From Devosia naphthalenivorans (GTDB lineage Bacteria > Pseudomonadota > Alphaproteobacteria > Rhizobiales > Devosiaceae), in contig NZ_PYVW01000001.1 of assembly GCF_003056355.1 (NCBI RefSeq), positions 248,001-312,000 on the forward strand: a DNA stretch of 64,000 nt. Direction: 5' to 3'. Position numbers and translations under genes: made by a program. A model generated the notes under the pieces. That model was not told the DNA's origin. It saw nothing but the letters and a program-made list of their open reading frames with translations, and ran no database searches. This document shows, in pieces, positions 8,017-16,796 of the stretch (within the stretch, counting starts at the first letter, position 1; each line of letters starts with the position of its first letter).

Positions 8017-10449
8017 ATGACGGACGTCAATCCCACGGGCGGCGAAGCAAGCCGGGATCGCGTTTACCCGGTTCTCCCGCTGCGCGACATTGTAGTTTTC
8101 CCTGGCATGATCGTGCCGCTGTTCGTTGGCCGTGAGAAGTCGGTCAAGGCGCTTGAAGAAGTCATGCGCGACGACAAGCACATTCTGGTCGTGACCCAGA
8201 AAAATGCGCAGGACGATGACCCGGCGCCCGACCAGATTTACGATACGGGTACGATTGCGACCGTGCTTCAGCTGCTCAAGCTGCCGGACGGCACCGTAAA
8301 GGTGCTGGTCGAGGGGCTCAACCGCGCGACGATCGATCGCTATTTGCAGACCGTGGATTATTTCGAAGCGGAAGCTTCGATCCTGCCTGAGCCTGTGGAA
8401 GATGCGACCGAGATCGAGGCGCTGTCTCGCTCGGCCACGGCCGAGTTCGAGAGCTATGTGAAGCTCAACAAGAAGATTTCGGCAGAGGTTGTTGCCGCTG
8501 TCGGGCAGATCGAAAATCACTCCAAGCTCGCCGATACCATCGCCAGCCATTTGGTGATCAAGATCAATGAGAAGGAAGACCTGCTGTCGACTCTGTCGGT
8601 GGCGGAGCGCTTCCAGAAGATCCTTGGCCTGATGGAAGGCGAGATCGGCGTTCTGCAGGTGGAAAAGCGCATCCGCAGCCGTGTGAAGCGGCAGATGGAA
8701 AAGACGCAGCGCGAGTACTACCTCAACGAGCAGATGAAGGCGATCCAGAAGGAGTTGGGGGACGGCGAAGAAGGCACTAACGAGATCGCAGAGATCGAGG
8801 AGCGCATCGCCAAGACCAGGCTGTCCAAGGAAGCCAAGCTGAAGGCCGAGGCCGAGCTGAAGAAGCTCAAGTCGATGAGCCCGATGTCGGCCGAAGCCAC
8901 GGTCGTGCGCAACTATCTCGACACGCTGCTCGGCCTTCCCTGGGGCAAGAAGAGCAAGGTGAAGCGTGACCTGGTCCTGGCCGAGAAGGTGCTGGACGAG
9001 GATCACTATGGCCTTGAAAAGGTCAAGGAGCGCATCCTGGAGTATCTGGCCGTGCAGGGTCGTACCGGCACCCTCAAGGGGCCGATCCTCTGCCTCGTTG
9101 GTCCTCCTGGTGTGGGCAAGACCTCCCTGGGCAAGTCCATTGCCAAGGCAACGGGCCGTGAGTTCGTGCGCATGGCTTTGGGCGGCGTTCGGGACGAAGC
9201 CGAAATCCGCGGTCACCGCCGCACCTATATCGGCTCCATGCCTGGCAAGGTGATCCAGTCGCTCAAGAAGGTTGGTAAGTCCAATCCGCTCTTCCTGCTC
9301 GACGAGATCGACAAGATGGGCCAGGACTTCCGTGGTGATCCGTCTTCGGCACTGCTCGAGGTGCTCGATCCGGAACAGAACCACACCTTCGCCGACCACT
9401 ACCTTGAGGTCGACTACGACCTTTCGGACGTGATGTTCGTGACCACCTCGAACACGCTCAACATCCCGGGCCCGCTGATGGACCGCATGGAGATCATTCG
9501 CCTGTCGGGTTATACCGAACAGGAGAAGCACGCGATCGCCAAGCAGCACCTGATCCCCGAGACGCTCAAGGAAAACGGCCTTGCCCATGGCGAGTTCGAG
9601 CTTTCCGACGAGATGCTGACCGCCCTGATCCAGCGTTATACCCGCGAAGCGGGCGTGCGTAACCTCAAGCGCGAGATCAGCAAGCTGATGCGCAAGGCTG
9701 TGGCCGAGATCGTCAAGACCAAGGTCAAGACTATCGTCATCGATGAAGAGAAGCTGACCAAATATCTCGGCGCTGATATCTACAAGCACGGCGAGATCGA
9801 GGCTGAATCTCAAATTGGCCTTGTGACCGGTCTGGCCTGGACCTCTGTTGGCGGCGAGCTGCTGACCATTGAAGGCGTGATGACCCCGGGTAAGGGCCGC
9901 ATGACGGTCACCGGCAACATCAAGGAAGTGATGAAGGAATCGCTGACCGCAGCGACTGCTTATGTCCGCTCCCGCTCGATCGATTTCGGCATCAAGCCAC
10001 CGATGTTCGACACGCGCGATATCCACGTCCACCTTCCAGAAGGGGCAACCCCCAAGGATGGTCCGTCGGCCGGTATCGGGCTTGCCACGGCAATCGTTTC
10101 GGTGATGACCGGTATTCCGGTCCGCAATGATGTTGCCATGACAGGCGAGATCACGCTGCGGGGCAGGGTGCTGCCCATCGGCGGCCTCAAGGAGAAGCTG
10201 CTTGCAGCGCTCCGTGGCGGCATCAAGACGGTGCTGATCCCCGAGGAGAATGTCCGTGATCTCGCCGAGATCCCGGACATCGTCAAGGAAGGCATGGAGA
10301 TCGTGCCGGTATCGCGGATGGACCAGGTGATCGAACGGGCGCTGGTTCGCAAGCCTGAACCGATCGAGTGGAACTTCGATGAAGCCACGCCAGCCGTATC
10401 GACCACGGTTGAAACAGCTGACGATGCAACTGCCGGCCTGCCGCACTAA
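8017..10449 (+). CDS. lon: ATP-dependent protease Lon
   Basis: 810 residues, normal bacterial LonA. The N-terminal substrate-binding domain (from RVYPVLPLRDIVVFPG) is followed by a coiled region, the AAA+ module with Walker A GPPGVGKT (about 362-369) and Walker B FLLDEIDK. The C-terminal protease has catalytic Ser684 in DGPSAGIG and Lys727 in GGLKEK. It degrades misfolded and regulatory proteins in the cytoplasm. ATG 8017 has AAAGGA upstream. In many relatives lon directly follows clpX; here about 3.6 kb with three metabolic genes separates them. Confidence 0.98.
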   Translation: MTDVNPTGGEASRDRVYPVLPLRDIVVFPGMIVPLFVGREKSVKALEEVMRDDKHILVVTQKNAQDDDPAPDQIYDTGTIATVLQLLKLPDGTVKVLVEGLNRATIDRYLQTVDYFEAEASILPEPVEDATEIEALSRSATAEFESYVKLNKKISAEVVAAVGQIENHSKLADTIASHLVIKINEKEDLLSTLSVAERFQKILGLMEGEIGVLQVEKRIRSRVKRQMEKTQREYYLNEQMKAIQKELGDGEEGTNEIAEIEERIAKTRLSKEAKLKAEAELKKLKSMSPMSAEATVVRNYLDTLLGLPWGKKSKVKRDLVLAEKVLDEDHYGLEKVKERILEYLAVQGRTGTLKGPILCLVGPPGVGKTSLGKSIAKATGREFVRMALGGVRDEAEIRGHRRTYIGSMPGKVIQSLKKVGKSNPLFLLDEIDKMGQDFRGDPSSALLEVLDPEQNHTFADHYLEVDYDLSDVMFVTTSNTLNIPGPLMDRMEIIRLSGYTEQEKHAIAKQHLIPETLKENGLAHGEFELSDEMLTALIQRYTREAGVRNLKREISKLMRKAVAEIVKTKVKTIVIDEEKLTKYLGADIYKHGEIEAESQIGLVTGLAWTSVGGELLTIEGVMTPGKGRMTVTGNIKEVMKESLTAATAYVRSRSIDFGIKPPMFDTRDIHVHLPEGATPKDGPSAGIGLATAIVSVMTGIPVRNDVAMTGEITLRGRVLPIGGLKEKLLAALRGGIKTVLIPEENVRDLAEIPDIVKEGMEIVPVSRMDQVIERALVRKPEPIEWNFDEATPAVSTTVETADDATAGLPH

Positions 10450-10469
10450 GCGCTGGCTCTACAGACGAG

Positions 10470-10497
10470 AGAAACGGCGGCCTTGGCCGCCGTTTCT
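10470..10497 (+). terminator. Intrinsic terminator of lon
   Basis: AGAAACGGCGGCC and GGCCGCCGTTTCT form a perfect 13-bp stem with a 2-base loop, followed by TATTTG. It begins 21 bases after the lon stop. Confidence 0.9.
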
Positions 10498-10564
10498 TAT
10501 TTGGGTGAATGTTGATCCATCCTGATAAATCAGGTCTGCGGTGCAGGGGAAGGCTCCCCGCGTC

Positions 10565-10593
10565 ACGGCGGCGGTCCTTTTGGGCCGCCGTTT
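10565..10593 (+). terminator. Second GC-rich hairpin before the MFS gene
   Basis: ACGGCGGC (10565-10572) pairs with GCCGCCGT (10584-10591), followed by TTTGCCTTTC. It could be a backup terminator for lon or a leader structure of the transporter gene. Confidence 0.45.
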
Positions 10594-10705
10594 GCCTTTC
10601 TGGCGGCGAAATCCTTGCTGCTGTCGAAATCTGGCAGCAGTCTTCGTCATGGTACGGAAGGTCTCTCTGGGAGAGGCGTCACGTGCTGCCCAAGGAGCCT
10701 CAATC

Positions 10706-11905
10706 TTGAACAAACCGCTGATCGTCATCCTTGCGGCCGTGATGCTCGATGCAGTTGGTATCGGCCTGATTTTCCCGATTCTGCCGGCCTTGCTAAGGGA
10801 CGTGGGACACATAACGGAAGTGGCAACGCTGCTCGGCCTGATGCTCGCGCTATATTCGGCCTGCCAGTTTCTATTCTCCCCTATCCTGGGTGTTCTCAGC
10901 GACCGGTTCGGTCGGCGGCCGGTTCTTCTTATCTCTCTGGCCGGTGCAGCGATCGATTACCTGATCATGGCATTCGCGCCGCATCTATGGATACTGGTGC
11001 TCGGCCGAGCGATATCAGGCATTACCAGCGCCAACATGGCTGTCGCAACAGCCTACATCACCGATATCTCCAGCGAAGAAGAGCGTGCGAAGCGTTTCGG
11101 ACTGTTTCACGCCATGTTCGGCATTGGCTTCATCATTGGCCCGGTGCTTGGTGGCATTCTGGGGGATCTTTGGGTTCGAGCGCCGTTTATTGCCGCCGCC
11201 CTTCTAAATGGTGCCAACCTGGCACTAGCGTTTTTTGTGCTACCGGAATCCAGGCCGGGCAAGGCTGATGCCAAGTTTGACTTCGATACCCTGAACCCGT
11301 TCAAGCCCTTGCGCTGGGCGCTGACATTTACCGCGTTGATCCCGTTGATGGCGATCTTTGTGATCATGAACTTCGTGGGCACAATGTACGGCACGATATG
11401 GGCATTGTTTGGCGAAGACAGTTTCCAGTGGAACGGCATGATGATCGGGCTGTCACTGGGGGCCTTTGGAGTTTTCCACGCGGGCGCACAGGCGTTCCTT
11501 ACGGGACCGGCGGTGGCCAAGCTCGGCGAGAGGTGGGCCCTGGTCCTGGGCATGGCATGTGAGCTGGCGGCGTTGCTGCTGCTCGGCATGGCGACGCAGG
11601 GGTGGGTGCTCTTTGCGCTGGCGCCGCTGTTTGCCTTGGGCGGTATCGGGATGCCCGCGTTGCAGTCGCTCGTGACGACACAAGTAGGCGAGGACAAGCA
11701 GGGGCAGTTGCAAGGGGTGCTGGCTAGCCTCGCCAGCCTTGCAGCCGTTTTTGGACCGTTGTTCTTTAGCTTCGTCTATTTTGGGCTGGTTGATACATGG
11801 CCCGGTTTGATCTGGATCGTTGGCGCGGCAATCTATCTGTTGGCCCTGCCGCTGATGCTAGGGATCAAACGCCGGTCTGTGGCCGCTCCCGCCGGAGGAT
11901 TATAG
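10706..11905 (+). CDS. TCR/Tet-family MFS efflux transporter
   Basis: I start at TTG 10706, preceded by AAGGAG at 8 bases; the frame before it is low-quality. The 399-residue product begins NKPLIVILAAVMLDAVGIGL, very like TetA proteins. It carries MFS motif A between helices 2 and 3 (GVLSDRFGRRPVLL), the GIGFIIGPVLGG motif in helix 5 and the GGIGMPALQSL segment also found in TetA. Twelve membrane helices are expected. It should be a proton-driven drug exporter. Family membership is firm; tetracycline as substrate is not shown, and no TetR regulator is adjacent. Confidence 0.85.
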   Translation: MNKPLIVILAAVMLDAVGIGLIFPILPALLRDVGHITEVATLLGLMLALYSACQFLFSPILGVLSDRFGRRPVLLISLAGAAIDYLIMAFAPHLWILVLGRAISGITSANMAVATAYITDISSEEERAKRFGLFHAMFGIGFIIGPVLGGILGDLWVRAPFIAAALLNGANLALAFFVLPESRPGKADAKFDFDTLNPFKPLRWALTFTALIPLMAIFVIMNFVGTMYGTIWALFGEDSFQWNGMMIGLSLGAFGVFHAGAQAFLTGPAVAKLGERWALVLGMACELAALLLLGMATQGWVLFALAPLFALGGIGMPALQSLVTTQVGEDKQGQLQGVLASLASLAAVFGPLFFSFVYFGLVDTWPGLIWIVGAAIYLLALPLMLGIKRRSVAAPAGGL

Positions 11906-12109
11906 GCTTTCAGGTGTGTAGAAGGTGGAGGAACCAAAAAAATGGCGCTTTCCAGACTTGCCGCACGTAGTTTTCCGGTCCATTAACGGTTTTGCACCGC
12001 TTGGCCTCGTCAGAAGCCCGGAAATCCTTGCGTTTCAGCTAGAATCGACGAAGGGTTGCCGAGTTTTGGGTTCGCCAGCGAGGGCGGGCAATCAATCTGA
12101 GGAAAAGCT

Positions 12110-12385
12110 ATGAACAAGAACGATCTGGTTGGCGTCGTTGCCGACAAAGCGACGATCACCAAGGCACAGGCCGCTGAAGCTGTGGATGCAGTGTTCGAGG
12201 CCATCACTGGCGCCATGAAGGCCGGCGAAGAAGTTCGTCTGGTTGGCTTTGGCACTTTTGCCGTGTCGCAGCGCAAGGCCTCGACCGGCCGCAACCCTGC
12301 CACCGGCGCCGAGATTCAGATCCCAGCTTCCAATCAGGCGAAGTTCAAGCCCGGCAAGGGCCTGAAGGACGCGATCAACGCCTAA
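12110..12385 (+). CDS. hupB: DNA-binding protein HU
   Basis: 91 residues, the standard HU length, beginning MNKNDLVGVVADKA, with GFGTFAV and the beta-arm signature GRNPATGAEIQIPAS. HU dimers bend and compact DNA. Good ribosome site (GAGGAAA) before ATG. Position after lon is conserved in alphaproteobacteria. A terminator follows at 12412. Confidence 0.97.
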   Translation: MNKNDLVGVVADKATITKAQAAEAVDAVFEAITGAMKAGEEVRLVGFGTFAVSQRKASTGRNPATGAEIQIPASNQAKFKPGKGLKDAINA

Positions 12386-12411
12386 GACTGCTTTTAGGCG
12401 TATGTTCTGTG

Positions 12412-12444
12412 AGGTCCCGAGCGCTTTGCGTCGGGACCTTTTCA
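12412..12444 (+). terminator. Intrinsic terminator of hupB
   Basis: AGGTCCCGA (12412-12420) pairs with TCGGGACCT (12431-12439), followed by TTTCATTT. A second short hairpin (CGCCTAA / TTAGGCG, 12379-12400) overlaps the stop codon. Confidence 0.85.
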
Positions 12445-12512
12445 TTTGGCGGTTGACGATTGCGGACAGGGGCCCTAATCAGAGCGCCATTCGCGGAGCC
12501 AAATGGTTCGGC

Positions 12513-12588
12513 GGGCGATTAGCTCAGTTGGTAGAGCGCCTCGTTTACACCGAGGATGTCGGCGGTTCGAGTCCGTCATCGCCCACCA
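12513..12588 (+). tRNA. tRNA-Val (anticodon UAC)
   Basis: Full cloverleaf: acceptor GGGCGAT pairs with ATCGCCC; D-arm GCTC/GAGC; anticodon stem CCTCG/CGAGG around loop TTTACAC (anticodon TAC); T-arm with GGTTCGAGTCC; and encoded ACCA end at 12585-12588. The phage integrase gene lies 52 bases downstream and points at it, so its 3' half is the probable bacterial attachment site. The tRNA itself is intact. Confidence 0.97.
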
Positions 12589-12640
12589 TTACCTCTCTTT
12601 TGTGCAGCTGTTGCAAGGGGTTAGAATATCCGCATTTGTT

Positions 12641-13714
12641 CTAGTTAGAACGTGATCGCAGTTTGGCCATGCCGCCGACTGCCATTTTGGCCTGATTGGC
12701 AGAGCGCGTATAGCGTTCCACTTCCGCGATTGTCTGATGCCCGGTGATCGACATGATCTCCAGTGTGGTGCATCCAGCTTCAGCCAATCGCCTCGCTCCC
12801 GCCTTTCGCAGGCCGTGAGCGTTATAGCCCGCAGGCAACCCGGCCTCGCGGCACCGATTTCCAAACCAGTTACCGAAGCTCGCCGGTGCATACGGCTTAC
12901 CCGTCTCTGACAGCACGAATGTCAGTTCGTTCGTTCCGCGCTTGGTCTGGTGGTTCGGAATGGCAGCAAGCACAACGGCAAGATCCGGATGAATCGGAAT
13001 ATCCAGGTAAGCGCCAGTCTTTTGCTGGCGCACCGATATCTTGCCCTCTCGGACATGCTGCGAGCCCATGCGCACCACGTCGCCGCGGCGTTGCGCCGTG
13101 TAGAGCGCCAGAGCGAAAGCCAGCCGAGCCATGGAGCCGACTGGGTGGTGCTTCTCGAATTTCTCGATGTCTGATTCGGTCCATGCAATGAACCCGTCAC
13201 CGGCCACGCGCAGCGGCTTTATGCTGGCCGTAGGATCGTCCTTGCGCATTTCTTCATCGATCGCGAACTTCATCAGCATGCGCAGGGTGCGCAGCAGTTT
13301 GTTCGCGGCACCGGGCTTTTCTGCTTTCGATGCGATGATGCGCTTCACCTGCAGGCGGGTGAGTTCTGAAACCAAAGCCTTGCCATAGGCTACATCGATC
13401 TTCTTGATCTCGTTTCGATAGCTCGACTGGGTGAGCCCGGCCAGGTTCTTGAAGGTGGACGATGCGTAGTAGCGCGACACCAAATCCGAGATGCTGCCTT
13501 TCGATGCCCGCGCCTTCGGTGTGGCTGGCTGGGCAGGCAGCGCGTCGATGCACTCCTGGTACGCCTGCATGAATTCGGTGGAGCCGGGAAGGCCGGGCAG
13601 GGCCGTTCTGGGGCGCCCGATCTTGTTGAAGTAGTACCGCTCGGTGCCGAGCCGATCCTTGTAGTGCTTGATGTACTTCAGCTTGATCGTTGCCAACGGC
13701 AGTGCCTCAGTCAT
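12641..13714 (-). CDS. int: Tyrosine recombinase / phage integrase
   Basis: 357 residues. The catalytic set of the family is present: Arg209 in QRRGD, His300 and Arg303 in HGLRK, His326 in TGHQ and nucleophile Tyr335 in VERYTR. The middle SAM-like domain spans about 75-165. It is the last gene of a two-gene unit, overlapping the excisionase-like gene by 4 bases, and faces the tRNA-Val it presumably uses as attachment site. Confidence 0.93.
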   Translation of the reverse strand: MTEALPLATIKLKYIKHYKDRLGTERYYFNKIGRPRTALPGLPGSTEFMQAYQECIDALPAQPATPKARASKGSISDLVSRYYASSTFKNLAGLTQSSYRNEIKKIDVAYGKALVSELTRLQVKRIIASKAEKPGAANKLLRTLRMLMKFAIDEEMRKDDPTASIKPLRVAGDGFIAWTESDIEKFEKHHPVGSMARLAFALALYTAQRRGDVVRMGSQHVREGKISVRQQKTGAYLDIPIHPDLAVVLAAIPNHQTKRGTNELTFVLSETGKPYAPASFGNWFGNRCREAGLPAGYNAHGLRKAGARRLAEAGCTTLEIMSITGHQTIAEVERYTRSANQAKMAVGGMAKLRSRSN

Positions 13715-13974
13715 GGGATCAAATCATCCCAGGAATTTGGTCTGGCACTATCGTTCGCCTCGCCCTCGATTGGCAATGCCTTGAATGCGGCGTCGATATC
13801 ATCGACATCCCAGATGCGCCGGTTGTCGATTACACGGGGCTTAGGCATTCGTCCGTCGCGCACCAGCTGCGAAAACTTGCTGGCGCCGAGGCCAATATAG
13901 ATCGCCGCCTCCGCCTCGCTCAGGCCTCGTCGGATGGCGAGACGGGTGGCAACAACTGATTTTGCTAAGCTCAT
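13711..13974 (-). CDS. Excisionase-like helix-turn-helix protein
   Basis: Starts at ATG 13974 with GGAG 9 bases upstream (87 residues). The segment LSEAEAAIYIGLGASKFSQL followed by VRDGRMPKPRVIDNRRIW is the MerR-like fold of excisionases and AlpA-type regulators. Position directly before int and the 4-base overlap support a role in directing excision. Confidence 0.75.
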   Translation of the reverse strand: MSLAKSVVATRLAIRRGLSEAEAAIYIGLGASKFSQLVRDGRMPKPRVIDNRRIWDVDDIDAAFKALPIEGEANDSARPNSWDDLIP

Positions 13975-14138
13975 GTGCCGTCTCCGTCCTTGCTCGCGGG
14001 CTCGAGCAAACGGCCATCGAGGCTGCACCAGCCAGCCAGGTAGGCTCGGAAGAACGCCTTGTTAAGCACCTTCCAAGTCGTCTGGGAACAAACGAACGAA
14101 AGGCTGATTAGCTGTCCTCGGGGACTGGGGGACGTTCG

Positions 14139-14393
14139 ATGAACGACAGCGAGAATTTGGACGACCGCTTGAAGGAGTCGGTTCGTCTCCTGCATGCGTG
14201 GGGGTGGATGACGGAAATCTCGACGCGGCCGGAGGAGGCCGTGCAAGTCCTGTCCGACGAGGCGCGGTTCTTGGTACGTCTGGGCCCGAAGCATCCGGAG
14301 CGATGGCGGCAAATCGGCAAGTTGATCGTGGCGTACAATCAGCTGATCGAGAAGAACAAGGGCCGGTGCTGCCAAACGGAGAGTGCTACATAG
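14139..14393 (+). CDS. Small unknown phage protein
   Basis: 84 residues, hydrophilic and helical, with GGGGGA upstream of the ATG. No domain recognised. It is the only plus-strand gene between int/xis and the leftward operon, with no gene in the 164 bases upstream where a promoter must lie. Confidence 0.55.
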   Translation: MNDSENLDDRLKESVRLLHAWGWMTEISTRPEEAVQVLSDEARFLVRLGPKHPERWRQIGKLIVAYNQLIEKNKGRCCQTESAT

Positions 14394-14398
14394 GGCTA

Positions 14399-14791
14399 TC
14401 ATGAGAGCAGGCTCCATTTTTCTATGCGGCGGGTGGCGCTGCGTTGGGGTTCGGCCTTCTGCCGTGTTCCGGATCCCCACTTGGACGCCGGCCGGATGCC
14501 GCGGTGCTTGTCGCTGACCCGCTTGACCTTGGCCTGCACCGGAATATCGAAGGTCCGGGTTTTGTGAGCATGGCACGTAGGGCAGCAGACAACGCAGTTA
14601 TCCAGCGTGTCGCTGCCTTTCTCAGTGGCAGGCACGGGGAAATGGTCAAACTCCTTGGCACCCGCCTTGAACGGAGCGTTGCAGCGCTGCCCTGGCTCCA
14701 AGCCATAGATCTCGCCCAAGGCTTCGCAACGCCCGCCGGAACGTTCGTCAGCTTCGCGCCGCACCTTCTTGCTGAATTCATACCTGGGCAT
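14399..14791 (-). CDS. HNH endonuclease domain protein
   Basis: From ATG 14791 (130 residues). The core runs CEALG ... RCNAPFK ... EFDHFPVP ... TLDNCVVCCPTCHAHKT: a D-H pair, an Asn, paired cysteines and a final His, as in HNH nucleases. The basic tail may bind DNA. Last gene of the leftward operon, overlapping the previous gene by 14 bases. Could be a recombination or packaging-associated nuclease. It is far from the terminase genes, so a packaging role is less likely. Confidence 0.78.
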   Translation of the reverse strand: MPRYEFSKKVRREADERSGGRCEALGEIYGLEPGQRCNAPFKAGAKEFDHFPVPATEKGSDTLDNCVVCCPTCHAHKTRTFDIPVQAKVKRVSDKHRGIRPASKWGSGTRQKAEPQRSATRRIEKWSLLS

Positions 14792-15515
14792 CGATATTGC
14801 CCCGCTGAACAGTGAAGGAGACGGCGTAAATCCAAGGGTTCGATTCCCATGAGCCGGGGCCGTTGATGGTTTCCCAAAGCGATTGATAAACGTCGACACC
14901 GCGAGGCTGAAACCAGCGGGGCGATCCCGGAAGATCAAGCGTCACATCATGCCGCGTTGGAAAACCGCGCTTCATGATCGCGTCGATACCTTCTGCCCAG
15001 GCATCAACCTCGCTAATATCCTGCAGTCGCTCTACCCGAACGTCAGTGACAGTTAGGGTGAGGCGAGAGCATCGACGGGGCATGTGGATGCCGGGTCGGC
15101 GCTTGAAGCCCCATTCCCTCAGATCATCTCGATCTTGCTCGCTGAGGCCATCGGCGTCGAAATAGTAGGGCTCCCAAGTATCGGCTCCCTGCCTCATCAT
15201 CTCAGGCGTGCGATCGGGCCGTTGCCATCCGCTTTCGCGGACATACAGCCTATCCCCCTTCGCAATCCTCAGCTTGATCCAGTCTGGACCCTGACGGTTG
15301 TATTCATCCCACCAGCACCAATGCACTTGATCGTCGTGCATGGCGAAGTAGGGCTCATCCCGTTTCTTGCTCGTCCAGGACAGGCCTTCGGGCGGAATCG
15401 GATTGCCGGTGTAGGCAGATGGCTGCGGCTTGAGGATTCGCCTCGTCTGAGTTTTCGTCCCGGCAAGAAGGGCCCGCACCATGGGGCCGCTGAATAAGAT
15501 CGGGCGATCAGTCAT
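14778..15515 (-). CDS. ASCH/PUA-like phage protein
   Basis: 245 residues beginning MTDRPILFSGPMVRALLAG then TKTQTRR, a widespread phage protein whose start matches the ASCH/PUA-like nucleic-acid-binding fold. The motifs GDRLYVRE (residues about 85-92) and the late NPWIYAVSF strand belong to the same family. Function is not established. Overlaps its upstream neighbour by 8 bases, so co-translated. Confidence 0.65.
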   Translation of the reverse strand: MTDRPILFSGPMVRALLAGTKTQTRRILKPQPSAYTGNPIPPEGLSWTSKKRDEPYFAMHDDQVHWCWWDEYNRQGPDWIKLRIAKGDRLYVRESGWQRPDRTPEMMRQGADTWEPYYFDADGLSEQDRDDLREWGFKRRPGIHMPRRCSRLTLTVTDVRVERLQDISEVDAWAEGIDAIMKRGFPTRHDVTLDLPGSPRWFQPRGVDVYQSLWETINGPGSWESNPWIYAVSFTVQRGNIDAQV

Positions 15516-15972
15516 TGTTGCCCTCCACAGGCGAAGGCAGCAGCTTGGCGGCTTGAATGTGCTCGAGCAGCGGGCGACCGTCTGCGGCGATCATGTAGGG
15601 CAGGAACACTCCGGCAAACGACAGCACGCCGGTTTCAACCGCTGTGATCTGGCCCTTGACCCAATCCCGAAGCACTGAGTTAACCGCCACCAGGCCCTTA
15701 TCGAGAGCCGCTTGTTCGTACTGTTGACGGGTTGACCGGCGTTGTGGTGTCCATGGCTCGGCCTTGAGGAACATGGATGCCCAGCCCTTTGCGGAGGCAC
15801 GTAGCTGAACGCGATTGCCGCGATGCTCGAAAGCGAGCAGCACTTCGTGGTGCTCATAGTCATCCATGAAGCCAACATTGCTGCAGCCAAAGCGGCGTAG
15901 AATGTTCGTGATCTCGGTGCGCGCGGCAACACCGCTGGTCGCGTTCGCGTAAGGGATGGAGGCTTTAGCCAT
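15508..15972 (-). CDS. Unknown phage protein
   Basis: 154 residues, beginning MAKASIPYANATSG, mixed alpha/beta, no recognised motif. Overlaps both neighbours by 8 bases in the leftward operon, which makes expression as a protein likely. Confidence 0.65.
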   Translation of the reverse strand: MAKASIPYANATSGVAARTEITNILRRFGCSNVGFMDDYEHHEVLLAFEHRGNRVQLRASAKGWASMFLKAEPWTPQRRSTRQQYEQAALDKGLVAVNSVLRDWVKGQITAVETGVLSFAGVFLPYMIAADGRPLLEHIQAAKLLPSPVEGNND

Positions 15973-16180
15973 TGTCGACCTCCGCTTGTCCCTGCGCTGT
16001 AAGCGTCACCAGCGGACCGTCATCGGTAGCGGCAACAGTCAAATACCCACGCCTCTCCAAGCTCCTGAGAGCCTTGTGCCCAGCAGGAGGGATGTTGTCT
16101 TCCTGACGGAAGCAATGGGAGCCGCCGGCATCTGAAACGCGCTGGAGCAGGTGGCGCTCTTGTTCGGTAAGTTTCTTCAT
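15965..16180 (-). CDS. Small winged-helix-like phage protein
   Basis: 71 residues. The pattern LTEQERHLLQRV ... ALRSLERRGYLTV ... GPLVTLTAQG looks like a winged-helix domain (helix, recognition helix, wing). DNA binding is inferred. 4- and 8-base overlaps with the flanking genes. Confidence 0.6.
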   Translation of the reverse strand: MKKLTEQERHLLQRVSDAGGSHCFRQEDNIPPAGHKALRSLERRGYLTVAATDDGPLVTLTAQGQAEVDNG

Positions 16181-16500
16181 GCTGCTGCTTCTGCGCTGCT
16201 CACCAGCGGCTGTTCTGGTTCCGAGGGATCACCGTCGATTTCAGCAGGGGGCGGCTTAGGAGCCTCGGGAATTAGTTCGACGGATGGAGAGGATGGCTGG
16301 GTCGCGGCCTCCCCATCCGTCAGGCCCGCCATGGGCCAAGCGGGCACATCAGCCAGTGTATGGGGAACTGGCTGCGACGGCACAAATGCCTGAATGGCGG
16401 AAAGGATCGCGGACTTTGACACACGATAATTCCTGGCCCGCTCGGCAATGAACGCACCGAAGTCGAGGGAAATGGAACCGGTGAGGATTAGGCTGATCAT
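16177..16500 (-). CDS. Unknown phage protein with proline-rich tail
   Basis: I start at ATG 16500 because the preceding frame ends there with an ATGA overlap (107 residues); an in-frame start at 16515 is possible. The first half (SLDFGAFIAERARNYRVSKS) is helical. The second half is rich in Pro, Glu and Ser and likely disordered. No known domain. Confidence 0.55.
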   Translation of the reverse strand: MISLILTGSISLDFGAFIAERARNYRVSKSAILSAIQAFVPSQPVPHTLADVPAWPMAGLTDGEAATQPSSPSVELIPEAPKPPPAEIDGDPSEPEQPLVSSAEAAA

Positions 16501-16796
16501 GGCCGTGCCCCACACGGAACTGGGAAAGCGTCATGTCCGTTTGACGGGAAGACCAGCAATGGAGGCCGGCCATGTTTCCGCCCCTGGAACCAGACGAAGA
16601 CTTCCCGCCGCCACCGGAGATCAATCCGTTCGACAACCCGGACGCCGACCCGATCCAGTTTCCACCCGACCCGGTTGAAGATGATCCGAGAGATCCGGCC
16701 AACATTCCGCAGCCCGAGGACATGCCGCCGCCTGTTTGACGATTGGGTCATGCGAGGGCCTTTCGCTTCTCGTAGGTCGGAAAGCTTGTTCTTCAT
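16497..16796 (-). CDS. Doubtful ORF filling the leftward operon gap
   Basis: A 99-codon frame whose start and stop both overlap the neighbouring genes as ATGA, exactly as the other genes of the operon do. Against it: after the first 20 residues the product is a very Arg/Trp-rich string. It is also antisense to the plus-strand ORF at 16572-16739, which has a good ribosome site. Only one of the two is likely to be a protein. Confidence 0.35.
   Translation of the reverse strand: MKNKLSDLREAKGPRMTQSSNRRRHVLGLRNVGRISRIIFNRVGWKLDRVGVRVVERIDLRWRREVFVWFQGRKHGRPPLLVFPSNGHDAFPVPCGARP
16572..16739 (+). CDS. Short Pro/Asp-rich ORF antisense to leftward operon
   Basis: ATG 16572 is preceded by GGAGG at 6 bases and encodes 55 residues dominated by Pro, Asp, Glu and Phe (begins MFPPLEPDEDFPPPPEINPF). 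It would be an acidic disordered peptide. No promoter is obvious. Mutually exclusive in likelihood with the ORF on the other strand. Confidence 0.35.
   Translation: MFPPLEPDEDFPPPPEINPFDNPDADPIQFPPDPVEDDPRDPANIPQPEDMPPPV

Noticed and set aside
7966..10446. 826-codon open frame on the minus strand across lon
   Set aside because: It mirrors lon, a certain gene with all motifs. Long antisense frames are normal at this GC content, and the product has no recognisable domain.
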